Shown here: piece after piece, positions 18,652 to 27,527 of the stretch
Position numbering within the stretch: position 1 is the stretch's first letter
Layout of the letters: each line of letters opens with the position of its first letter
Assembly (NCBI GenBank): GCA_903838705.1
Contig: CAILZL010000011.1
Span: 62,001 to 126,000, forward strand
DNA length: 64,000 bases
Source of the DNA: an uncultured Pseudomonadota bacterium
Lineage (GTDB): Bacteria > Pseudomonadota > Gammaproteobacteria > Steroidobacterales > Steroidobacteraceae
Direction: 5' to 3'
Notes under the pieces: model-generated
Databases searched by the model: none
Told to the model about the DNA's origin: nothing
The model's input: only the letters and a program-made list of their open reading frames with translations
Made by a program: the position numbers and the translations under genes

Positions 18652-20628
18652 ATGGAAGCAAATGCACTCGGTCAACTGCTGATACTGCTTGCCAGCTCGG
18701 TGCTGGTGGTCACGGTGTTGCGACGGCTAAAGCTGCCGCCCATTGTTGGCTATCTTGCGGTGGGTATGCTGCTGGGGCCCGAGGCATTGAGTCTGGCAGG
18801 CAGCGAGACGACCAGGGTGCTGGCTGAGTACGGTGTGGTCTTTCTGGTATTCACACTGGGGCTGGAATTTTCCTATCCACGCATGCTGGCAATGCGCTGG
18901 GAAGTATTCGGTGTCGGTGGCGCGCAGGTGGTGTTGACCACTGCGTTGATCGGCTGCACTTCGTGGCTGCTCGGTGCGCCGCTGCTGGTGGCGATTGTGC
19001 TGGGTGGTGCACTGGCCATGTCATCGACGGCCATCGTAGTCCGGCAGCTTTCAGATCAGATGGAAATCAACAAGCCTCATGGCCGGCTGGCCGTAGGCAT
19101 TCTGCTGTTTCAGGATCTGGCCTTCGTACCTCTGCTGGCACTGGAAAGCTCATTGCATGGTCAGTTGAATATATTTGATCCGGCGGTGGTGGCAGGTGCA
19201 TTGCTGCGCGCCAGCATGGCCCTGATATTTGTACTGGCCGCGGGTCGCTGGCTGTTGCGGCCCCTGTTCCATGAAATCACCCATACGCGCAGTACCGAAA
19301 TTTTTACGCTGACCGTGCTGCTGGTTACGCTGGCCAGTGCCTGGGCCACCAATCAGGCAGGACTGTCATTGGCACTGGGCGCCTTTCTCGCCGGCATGAT
19401 GCTGGCTGAAACTGAATACCGGCACCAGATAGAAGTGGTGATCCGTCCTTTCCGCGACATTCTGCTGGGGCTGTTCTTTATCACCGTCGGTACTCTGCTG
19501 GATTTCAATCTGCTGGTTGATCGCCTCTGGCTGGTGTTGCTGCTGGTGGTATCAATGCAGCTCAGTAAGGGTGTGATTGTCACGGTACTGGCCCGGTACC
19601 ATGTGCGCAGCTGGCCTGATGCAGTTCAGACAGGACTGGTCATCGCGCAGGGAGGCGAATTCGGTTTTGCGCTGCTGACACTGGTGCTGAATGATCGGCT
19701 GATCGGCAATGATGTCATCCAGCCTTTGCTCGCTGCGACGGTACTCAGCATGGTGCTCAGCCCGTTTCTGATCCGGCACAACTCGCGCGTGACCCGCTTC
19801 CTGTTACGCCAGCGTAATCAGCCAATGAATGAACTGGAGCGAGAGCTGGCTGCCACGCAAACGGCTTCACAACGCAATCACGTCATACTGTGTGGTTTCG
19901 GCCGCGTCGGTCAGAATCTGGCGCGTGCACTTGAAAAGCATGCATACGAATACATCGCGCTGGACATGGATCCCAAACGAGTACAGCAGGCGCGTCAGGC
20001 AGGTGATCCGGTCATTTATGGTGATGCGGCGCAACCGGAAATATTGCACGCAGTGGGCATTGAGCACTGCAATGTGCTGGTCATCAGCTTTGCAGATCCC
20101 AAACTCGCGTTGCGCATCCTGATCAGCGTGCGTTCACTGCGCAAGGATCTGCCGGTACTGGTGCGCACTCAGGACGATACCAAGCTCGATCAGCTGCAAA
20201 AGGCTGGTGCCACTGAAGTGGTGCCTGAAACACTGGAAGCCAGTCTGATGCTGATGTCGCACATGCTGTTGCTGCTCGATATGCCGGTTTCAAAGGTGGT
20301 CAAGACGGTCGGTGATATCCGCGACAATCGTTATGCGATGCTGCGCCGGATTTTCCGTCGGCAGGATGCACGGCCACTGGATGAATCACACAGCCTGCGT
20401 GAAGAACTGCGCACCGTAGTGTTACCACGGCATGCTTACGCCATTGATCGCAGTATTGCGCAACTGAATCTGGATGCAGCCGAAGTCAGCGTGAATGCAA
20501 TTCGGCGTGATGGCATCGTCGGTCGACAACCTGATGCTGACACCGTATTCAAGGAGGGCGATGTAGTGGTGCTGTATGGCACGCCGGAAGCGATTGAGCG
20601 TGGTGAAAATATACTGATGATCGGTTGA
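18652..20628 (+). CDS. Monovalent cation:proton antiporter-2 family (KefB/KefC-like) with TrkA-N and TrkA-C
   Basis: Antiporter core (KLPPIVGYLAVGMLLGPEALSL); RCK NHVILCGFGRVGQNLARALEKHAYEYIALDMD; TrkA-C at the end. Confidence 0.92.
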   Translation: MEANALGQLLILLASSVLVVTVLRRLKLPPIVGYLAVGMLLGPEALSLAGSETTRVLAEYGVVFLVFTLGLEFSYPRMLAMRWEVFGVGGAQVVLTTALIGCTSWLLGAPLLVAIVLGGALAMSSTAIVVRQLSDQMEINKPHGRLAVGILLFQDLAFVPLLALESSLHGQLNIFDPAVVAGALLRASMALIFVLAAGRWLLRPLFHEITHTRSTEIFTLTVLLVTLASAWATNQAGLSLALGAFLAGMMLAETEYRHQIEVVIRPFRDILLGLFFITVGTLLDFNLLVDRLWLVLLLVVSMQLSKGVIVTVLARYHVRSWPDAVQTGLVIAQGGEFGFALLTLVLNDRLIGNDVIQPLLAATVLSMVLSPFLIRHNSRVTRFLLRQRNQPMNELERELAATQTASQRNHVILCGFGRVGQNLARALEKHAYEYIALDMDPKRVQQARQAGDPVIYGDAAQPEILHAVGIEHCNVLVISFADPKLALRILISVRSLRKDLPVLVRTQDDTKLDQLQKAGATEVVPETLEASLMLMSHMLLLLDMPVSKVVKTVGDIRDNRYAMLRRIFRRQDARPLDESHSLREELRTVVLPRHAYAIDRSIAQLNLDAAEVSVNAIRRDGIVGRQPDADTVFKEGDVVVLYGTPEAIERGENILMIG

Positions 20629-20882
20629 GGGCTGGATCAGGCGGCTGGAGCAAAGGGCTTTGCGCATGACCGTTACCAATCTCTGCATTGACAAATATTT
20701 ACGCTGAATAAGCCTGCAATCCTGGCTGGTGAGTAGTAATTGACCAGCCTGCGTCATACAGTGCGGCCATTGTTGCCGGAGTGGCTTCGCAGCTGAAGAC
20801 TGCGTTGAATTATAAGGAGTGGAAAAGACGCATCCGGTGTCAGATATGTATTGAATTGAAGGTTAACGGGAGCAAATTGAAT

Positions 20883-22508
20883 ATGACTACAACACAAGAT
20901 ACATCGAAAGGCTCAAAGGCGTTTCGCTATGGCGAAGCAGCTGTGGGTCTGTGTCTGCTGGGCTTGTGTGCCTGGGTGGCTATCTCCGGCGCACAGCAGT
21001 CGCAGAATGACATTACTGCCGGCACCACTGTTACTGCGATGACACAGGTGATGGGCCGTCCCACCAACAGCTCTCTGTCGGTCAGTGTGCTGGCACCCAA
21101 TGATCTTGAGGTGTATGCCGAATATGGTACGACGCCGGGTAACTATTCCGGCAAGACCGGAATCAGTACGGCCAAGGCGCGTGTACCGGTGGAACTGTCG
21201 ATAGACAAACTGCAGGCTAATACACGCTATTACTATCGTCTGCGTTACCGTGAAAATGGCACAGGTGGATATACCACCGGTAATGAATACAGCTTTCAGA
21301 CACAAAGACCACCGGGCAGTACGTTTGTATTCGGTGTGCAGGCCGATTCACATCCTGAACGCCTGAACCGCATGTTCAATCCGGAGCTGTATGCGATCAA
21401 CATGGCCAATGTCCGGCAAGGTCATCCGGATTTCTACATCACGCTGGGTGATGACTTCAGCATTGATACCCTGGCTGGCGGCATGGCCGGGCTGTCTCCA
21501 CAGACTGTGGCGCAGGTCTACGTCAATCAGCGTCCGTTTCTGGGTGCAGATGGCGCTTCAACGCCTATATTTCTGGTGAATGGTAATCACGAGCAGGCTG
21601 CGAAATATCTGCTCAATGGCACACCTAACAGTCCGGCAGTATGGGCAGGGAAGGCCCGTAATACTTATTACCCGCAACCGACCATCGGCGATGGCAAGTT
21701 CTATACGGGAGATATGGAGCCGGTTGAACACATCGGCATGCTGAACGATTACTACGCCTGGACATGGGGTGATGCATTGTTCATCAGCCTCGATCCTTAC
21801 TGGCATTCAGATAAAGTTGTAGACAATACATTGGGCACCGGCCCTGCTACAGATACCGCTGCAACCACGACACCAGCTGATACGACAGGCATGGCTGGTA
21901 TGGAGGCCGCCGCTGGAATGGCTGCAGGTGGTGCCAAGGGCATGGCGGCTGGCGAAGGTAAGGGCGCACGGGATATCTGGGATGTCACACACGGTGAGGC
22001 CCAGTATCGCTGGCTCGAAAAAACACTCAGAGAGAGCAAGGCCAAGTACAAGTTCATCTTTGCACATCATGTTCTGGGCACCGGACGTGGCGGTACGGAC
22101 ATGGCGGATCTGGGTGAGTGGGGCGGAAAGAGCCAGCAAGGGGTATGGGAATTCGACAAGAAGCGCCCGGGCTGGGATCTGCCGATTCATCAGATGATGG
22201 TCAAGTACAACGTCAGCGCATTCTTCCAGGGTCATGACCATCTGTTCGTGCGTCAGGTGAAAGATGGCGTGATCTATCAGGAAGTGCAGACGCCTGCTGA
22301 TTCAAATTATGGTGATGGTGGCAATAGTGCGGCCTATAAAACAGGTGATCACCTCAGTGCAGCGGGCCATCTGCGCGTCACGGTTTCACCTGATAACGCA
22401 AAGGTGGAATACATCCGTTCGTGGATGCCGAAAGATGTAAACGCCGAACACAAGCAGGGTGAAGTGGCGTTCTCGTATATGATCAAACCGGGCAAGCAGA
22501 CGCTTTAA
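20883..22508 (+). CDS. Metallophosphoesterase with purple-acid-phosphatase-like N-terminal domain
   Basis: ADSHPERLN, ITLGDDFS, LVNGNHEQ, FAHHVLGTGRGG, FQGHDHLFV. ORF opens at 20781; ATG at 20883 starts MTTTQDTSKGSK followed by a TM/signal segment. Confidence 0.85.
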   Translation: MTTTQDTSKGSKAFRYGEAAVGLCLLGLCAWVAISGAQQSQNDITAGTTVTAMTQVMGRPTNSSLSVSVLAPNDLEVYAEYGTTPGNYSGKTGISTAKARVPVELSIDKLQANTRYYYRLRYRENGTGGYTTGNEYSFQTQRPPGSTFVFGVQADSHPERLNRMFNPELYAINMANVRQGHPDFYITLGDDFSIDTLAGGMAGLSPQTVAQVYVNQRPFLGADGASTPIFLVNGNHEQAAKYLLNGTPNSPAVWAGKARNTYYPQPTIGDGKFYTGDMEPVEHIGMLNDYYAWTWGDALFISLDPYWHSDKVVDNTLGTGPATDTAATTTPADTTGMAGMEAAAGMAAGGAKGMAAGEGKGARDIWDVTHGEAQYRWLEKTLRESKAKYKFIFAHHVLGTGRGGTDMADLGEWGGKSQQGVWEFDKKRPGWDLPIHQMMVKYNVSAFFQGHDHLFVRQVKDGVIYQEVQTPADSNYGDGGNSAAYKTGDHLSAAGHLRVTVSPDNAKVEYIRSWMPKDVNAEHKQGEVAFSYMIKPGKQTL

Positions 22509-22554
22509 TCAAGCGTCGTTACATTTGTCCCGGATGACCATCGGAAATCCGGGA
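22499..22554. terminator. Two short hairpins at the end of the metallophosphoesterase gene (possible termination/processing region)
   Basis: GACGCTT-TAATC-AAGCGTC at 22499-22517, overlapping the stop codon, and TCCCGGAT-N11-ATCCGGGA at 22528-22554; no clear T-tract. Confidence 0.3.
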
Positions 22555-22627
22555 AGTGAATCGGAACAGCCGGTGCAGTGAAAGCTGTATCGGCTTTTTC
22601 AGATATAAGTCATCGGATTGTTAGCGC

Positions 22628-23752
22628 ATGAAAGCAATACTTATAAGAAAACATAGTGTGTCAGCTGTTCTGTTGACGCTGTCACTGATGCTGCTGGGCG
22701 CCTGTGTGCATTCACCGCAGCGTATTGAAGGATCGGTCGGCGCCGGCCCGCGCTATGCCGTCGATCCATACTGGCCCAAGCCTCTGCCCAATAACTGGAT
22801 TCTGGGTCAGGTGGCTGGTATCGCCACTGATAGCAATCATCACATCTGGATCATTCATCGTCCTCGTACTGTGAGTGAAGACGAACGCGCAGCAACCCTT
22901 ACACCACCGCGTTTCAAATGCTGCATTCCCGCACCGCCCGTGATTGAGTTTGATAGCAAAGGCAATGTGTTGCAGGCATGGGGTGGCGCCGGGACAGGAT
23001 ACGACTGGCCCAAAAACGAGCATGGTATCTACATTGATCCGTCCGGCAATGTATGGCTGGGCGGCAACGATGCTGCTGATCACCAGCTGCTTAAGTTCAC
23101 CCGCGACGGCAAATTTCTGTTGCAGATCGGACATCCCGGTACCAGCGAAGGCAGCAACTCAACCACTCAGCTCGGACGTCCTGCACACATGCAAGTGGAT
23201 CCGGCCACCAATGAATTGTTTGTGGCCGATGGCTACCAGAACAAACGTGTGATCGTGTTCGATGCCAGCACCGGCGCTTACAGGCGGCACTGGGGTGCAT
23301 TCGGCAATAAACCGGATGACCGGGAAATGGCTGTCAACAATCCGGATTCACCGCAGTTCGGTAATCCTGTGCATTGCGTGCGTCAGCTGAACGATGGGCT
23401 GCTGTATGTGTGCGATCGCATCAATAATCGTATCCAGGTATTCCACAAGAACGGCGAATTCGTCCGTCAGATTGTGCTTGAGCCCGCCACACTCGGTACC
23501 GGTTCGGTGTGGGATCTGGTTCCCTCCGAAGATACTCAGCAGCGTTATCTGCTGGTGGCGGATGGCAGCAATAACGAGATAGATATTCTTGAACGTGAAA
23601 TCGGCGAGCGGATCGGGTCGGTCGGGCGTCCCGGACGAAACGCCGGTGACTTTCACTGGGTGCATAACATCGCGATTGATTCGCAGGGCAGTCTGTATAC
23701 CGCCGAAGTAGATACCGGCAAGCGCGTACAGCGCTTTGTAAGGGTGAAGTAA
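22628..23752 (+). CDS. NHL-repeat/beta-propeller lipoprotein
   Basis: Lipobox MLLGACVH; repeated HGIYIDPSGNVWLGG, AHMQVDPATNELFVADGYQNKRVIVFD, LYVCDRINNRIQVFHKNGEFV, NIAIDSQGSLYTAEV. Confidence 0.85.
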   Translation: MKAILIRKHSVSAVLLTLSLMLLGACVHSPQRIEGSVGAGPRYAVDPYWPKPLPNNWILGQVAGIATDSNHHIWIIHRPRTVSEDERAATLTPPRFKCCIPAPPVIEFDSKGNVLQAWGGAGTGYDWPKNEHGIYIDPSGNVWLGGNDAADHQLLKFTRDGKFLLQIGHPGTSEGSNSTTQLGRPAHMQVDPATNELFVADGYQNKRVIVFDASTGAYRRHWGAFGNKPDDREMAVNNPDSPQFGNPVHCVRQLNDGLLYVCDRINNRIQVFHKNGEFVRQIVLEPATLGTGSVWDLVPSEDTQQRYLLVADGSNNEIDILEREIGERIGSVGRPGRNAGDFHWVHNIAIDSQGSLYTAEVDTGKRVQRFVRVK

Positions 23753-23849
23753 TCGCCTGAGTGCGTGAGCTCACTGCACCAAGCCGGTGACGCAGTTCAG
23801 TGAGCTTGAGCAGAAAAATCAGCCGGCAGAGCTGCTAAGTGCGCTGCTC

Positions 23850-24155
23850 TCAGGATCTGCCATCATCCGTGACGCCCAGCATGCGTTCGTGGCTGAGTAA
23901 TTGACGGCACCATTCATCCAGTGTGGAGTATTCCGCAGCGTTGGCCTTGCGGAAAGTTTCATAGGCAGTGCGTGAGCGCCACTGGTCTACGGCAACAAAC
24001 CGGTTTTCATCCTGAGTGTTGCGATACAGTTGTGTGCCCATGTAATCGGGGCTGAGATTGAAGAAGACAGACCAGCGTCCTTCCGGGCTATAGATCTTTT
24101 CAAACTCGGCAACCTTTTCGGGCTTCACATCGAATTCCCAGACCAGACGATACAT
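23850..24155 (-). CDS. Antibiotic biosynthesis monooxygenase-like (ABM/dimeric alpha-beta barrel) protein
   Basis: MYRLVWEFDVKPEKVAEFEKIYSPEGRWSVFF...YRNTQDENRFVAVDQWRSRTAYETFRKANAAEY; ORF opens at 24212. Confidence 0.7.
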   Translation of the reverse strand: MYRLVWEFDVKPEKVAEFEKIYSPEGRWSVFFNLSPDYMGTQLYRNTQDENRFVAVDQWRSRTAYETFRKANAAEYSTLDEWCRQLLSHERMLGVTDDGRS

Positions 24156-24335
24156 GCGAACTCCAGAACATGACCTGAACCTTAGTGTAACCAGAACGCC
24201 GCTTGTGTGCATCGTATGCGAAAGTGCAACGCCGCTATCTGTATGACAAAAAATTCTTCTGCAGGGTTCTCTTGAAAACCCGTTCAGGCTTGGCTACGGT
24301 CGAATTCCTTTAGACGCTGGATATTCCTCAACACC

Positions 24336-25412
24336 ATGAATCCGCTGCTCATCAAACTGGATGATCTGATTTTTGAAAATTCGGTAAGCCGTTGGCTGGT
24401 GGCAATGTCCGTTGCCGTTGCGGCGCTCATGCTGACTGTGCTGGCCCGTCGCCTGATCCGCCGCAGTTATCAGCGCATGGCACAAACCGAGCAGATCGAA
24501 TTGATGGAAATTCCGTTGCAGATCGCCGGCAATACCAAGCTGGCCTTCCTGATCGTAATCAGTCTGTTCATCGGCATGCTCACCCTGACCGTGCCAGCCC
24601 CGGTTCATCGGGTGGCTCAAAAAATACTGCTGATTGCAATTTGCTGGCAGGCAGGCATCTGGGCCACCGCTGCTGCACTGGCCTGGCTGGCCAGCGGCCG
24701 TCATGGCGCTGCCACGTCTGAATCCAGCAGGGCAGGCACGATGGGTGTGGTGTCGATCATCATCCGCATTGCCATCTGGTCAGTGGTGATGTTGCTGACA
24801 CTGGATAACCTCGGCATCAATATCACCACGCTGGTGGCAGGACTGGGCATCGGCGGTATCGCAGTCGCACTGGCAGTTCAGAATGTGCTCGGTGATCTGC
24901 TGGCCTCACTGTCCATCGCGCTGGACAAGCCATTTGAAGTGGGTGACCTGCTGCTGATCGATGAATTTCAGGGCAAGGTGGAACAGATCGGCATCAAAAG
25001 TACCCGGCTGCGCAGTGTGACCGGCGAACAGATCATTCTGGCCAATGCCGACCTGCTGAAAAGCCGCCTGCGTAACTTCGGCCGCATGTCTGAACGTCGC
25101 ATGGTATTCAGCGTCGGTGTGGCCTATGAAACGCCGCTGGACAAGCTGGAACAGGTGCCCGGACTGCTGCGCAGCATCATCGAAGCACAGCCGATCACCC
25201 GGTTTGATCGCTGCCAGCTGCTGCGCTTCGGCGACTCTTCGATCGACTTCGAGACGACATATTATGTGCTGTCATCCCGGATGGCAGACAGTCTGGACAT
25301 GCAGCACAGCATCAATATGGCGGTATTGAAGGCGTTTGCTGCAGCGGGAATCAGTTTCGCCTATCCCACCCGCCGGGTGCTGATGGCGCAACCTGTTGAA
25401 ACGGGTGCCTAG
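24336..25412 (+). CDS. MscS-family mechanosensitive ion channel
   Basis: GLGIGGIAVALAVQNVLGDLLASLSIALDKPFEVGDLLLIDEFQGKVEQIGIKSTRLRSVTGEQIILANADLL. Confidence 0.94.
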   Translation: MNPLLIKLDDLIFENSVSRWLVAMSVAVAALMLTVLARRLIRRSYQRMAQTEQIELMEIPLQIAGNTKLAFLIVISLFIGMLTLTVPAPVHRVAQKILLIAICWQAGIWATAAALAWLASGRHGAATSESSRAGTMGVVSIIIRIAIWSVVMLLTLDNLGINITTLVAGLGIGGIAVALAVQNVLGDLLASLSIALDKPFEVGDLLLIDEFQGKVEQIGIKSTRLRSVTGEQIILANADLLKSRLRNFGRMSERRMVFSVGVAYETPLDKLEQVPGLLRSIIEAQPITRFDRCQLLRFGDSSIDFETTYYVLSSRMADSLDMQHSINMAVLKAFAAAGISFAYPTRRVLMAQPVETGA

Positions 25413-25496
25413 AGCCCCTCCGGGAAATTTTGCTGCTAGAATGCGCGACCCGATTTTCAGCAGTCATGCGCAATCCCCTTAGGAGAGAGTATTCCC

Positions 25497-26477
25497 ATGA
25501 AGTCCCCAGTTAATGTCGCGATCACCGGCGCCGCCGGCAATATTGGTTATGCCTTGGCATTCCGTGTCGCATCCGGAGCGATGCTGGGCGCAGATCAGCC
25601 GGTTAACCTGCACCTGCTGGAAATCACTCCGTCACTGGGTGCCTTGGCCGGTGTGGTCATGGAATTGAATGACTGCGCATTCCCGACCCTGAACAAGATC
25701 GTTGCGACCGACGATGCCAAAGTGGCCTTCAAGGATTGCGATTACGCCCTGCTGGTGGGTGCCCGTCCACGTGGTCCCGGCATGGAACGTAAAGACCTGC
25801 TGATGGCCAATGCGCAGATTTTCTCCGCACAGGGCAAGGCGCTGGATGCCGTTGCCAACCGTGATGTAAAAGTGCTGGTAGTCGGCAACCCTGCCAACAC
25901 CAACGCACTGATTGCCCAGCGCAATGCGCCCGGCCTGAACCCTGCCAACTTCACCGCCATGCTGCGTCTGGATCACAACCGCGCCATTTCCCAGCTGGCT
26001 GAAAAGACCGGCCAGCACACCACGGGCATCAAGCGCGTCACAGTGTGGGGCAACCACTCTGCAACACAGTATCCTGATCTGCACAACGCAACGGTGGATG
26101 GCAAAGCCGCACTGTCGCTGGTTGATCAGGCCTGGTATGCCGACACCTTTATTCCTGTTGTGCAACAGCGTGGCGCTGCCATCATCAAGGCACGCGGTCT
26201 GTCTTCAGCCGCATCGGCTGCATCCGCTGCCATTGACCACATGCGCAACTGGGCACTGGGCACTGCAGAAGGCGACTGGGTCAGCATGGGCATCCCATCT
26301 GATGGCAGCTACGGCATTGCCCCGGGTGTGATCTATGGTTATCCCGTCACCTGCAGGGGCGGCAAGTACCAGATCGTGCAAGGTCTGGCAGTCAACGAAT
26401 TCAGCCGTGCCCGTATGGATGCAACCCATAAGGAACTGCTGGAAGAAAAAGACGGCGTGAAGGAATTGCTGCCGTAA
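25497..26477 (+). CDS. mdh: Malate dehydrogenase
   Basis: [61 protein letters not shown]. Confidence 0.96.
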   Translation: MKSPVNVAITGAAGNIGYALAFRVASGAMLGADQPVNLHLLEITPSLGALAGVVMELNDCAFPTLNKIVATDDAKVAFKDCDYALLVGARPRGPGMERKDLLMANAQIFSAQGKALDAVANRDVKVLVVGNPANTNALIAQRNAPGLNPANFTAMLRLDHNRAISQLAEKTGQHTTGIKRVTVWGNHSATQYPDLHNATVDGKAALSLVDQAWYADTFIPVVQQRGAAIIKARGLSSAASAASAAIDHMRNWALGTAEGDWVSMGIPSDGSYGIAPGVIYGYPVTCRGGKYQIVQGLAVNEFSRARMDATHKELLEEKDGVKELLP

Positions 26478-26507
26478 TTTTCTGACGTATCAAAGCAGAT
26501 GACTCTG

Positions 26508-26538
26508 ACAAAGCCCGCTCATGCGGGCTTTGTTCTTT
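26508..26538 (+). terminator. Rho-independent-like terminator downstream of mdh
   Basis: ACAAAGCCCGC-TCAT-GCGGGCTTTGT followed by TCTTT. Confidence 0.85.
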
Positions 26539-26637
26539 ATGCATTGGATGTGTGAATACGGCTGTTTATAGATGGCGTACGTTGCATTAAGTATGTTAGG
26601 TCAGGTCAGAAGCGGCAGCAGGTGCTTGAACACATGG

Positions 26638-27186
26638 TTATTTGTCATTCTGGGTTCGCTCGCATTGCCAGCAAATGTCGAAGCTGGCAGGGTTTTCTGC
26701 AGAGCAGCCCACGCACGTCCATGGCTTTCGAGCAGGGCTATTTATCTCGGCGATCCTCTCATCCTCTAGACGTGCCTCCATCTCGGCTTGCTTACGTTTT
26801 GGTGCGAGTTCGTGCTCAATGTTCTCCCATGGGTCATCTGAGAAGTTAAGTTGTTCACCAGGGTTTGCTGTCCTTAGTCTTACAAGAAGTGAGCCATAAA
26901 TATATGCCAGCAGTAGAGGAATTCCTCCCGTCATTTGCAAAAGGCTAAGTCGTTTGTGATCTGGGTTCCTAACGATAATGGCAAATGCAATAAAGAAGAG
27001 GTATGTCGTAGCGATTAATAGGGCGGTTCTTCGGCCATCAACCTTAAGTGCAGACTTGCAGTTCTCGCATTTGATTCCCAAGCGCGGACTTAGCGCCGAG
27101 AAGAACCCTCCAATTCGCTTTCTCAATATTCTCGATGGAATGGTTGCGCCACACACCGGACAGTTCTGGCTACTCAATTGTGACAT
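26638..27186 (-). CDS. Uncharacterised membrane protein with N-terminal zinc ribbon and C-terminal RanBP2-like zinc finger
   Basis: N-terminal CPVCGA...CENCKS, two hydrophobic segments, C-terminal WTCVGCSAENPASFDICWQCERT. Confidence 0.7.
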   Translation of the reverse strand: MSQLSSQNCPVCGATIPSRILRKRIGGFFSALSPRLGIKCENCKSALKVDGRRTALLIATTYLFFIAFAIIVRNPDHKRLSLLQMTGGIPLLLAYIYGSLLVRLRTANPGEQLNFSDDPWENIEHELAPKRKQAEMEARLEDERIAEINSPARKPWTCVGCSAENPASFDICWQCERTQNDK

Positions 27187-27527
27187 TTATAGCAGTCAAT
27201 TTTTGTTGCATGTGTTTCGCTGCATCTTGGCAGCGTAGTACATCATCCGTGAACCGTATATGGAACCATATGCTTCCTTACTAAATTGACTTTGCTCTGT
27301 GTTCGTGACCGGCCATTCCAATGTCTCCATTTATTCAGTTGGTTGGGCCTTTGTAGCATGCAATAAAAGCAAACGGCAAGTACGCAGTGGAGCGCTTCCT
27401 ATCAAGATTTATCTGGTCATCAAACTGGTCAAAGTAATCAGCCGCATTGCCTTATCGAGTTTCGCTTGCCGCCAGCCGCTCTCGGGCATAGTGTGTACAT
27501 CAGAACCTGAATCAGGCGGGGTGTAGC

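Noticed and set aside
23767-23813. AGCTCACTG...CAGTGAGCT inverted repeat between convergent genes, considered as a mobile-element end
   Set aside because: Isolated, no second copy or transposase; at most a weak bidirectional terminator.
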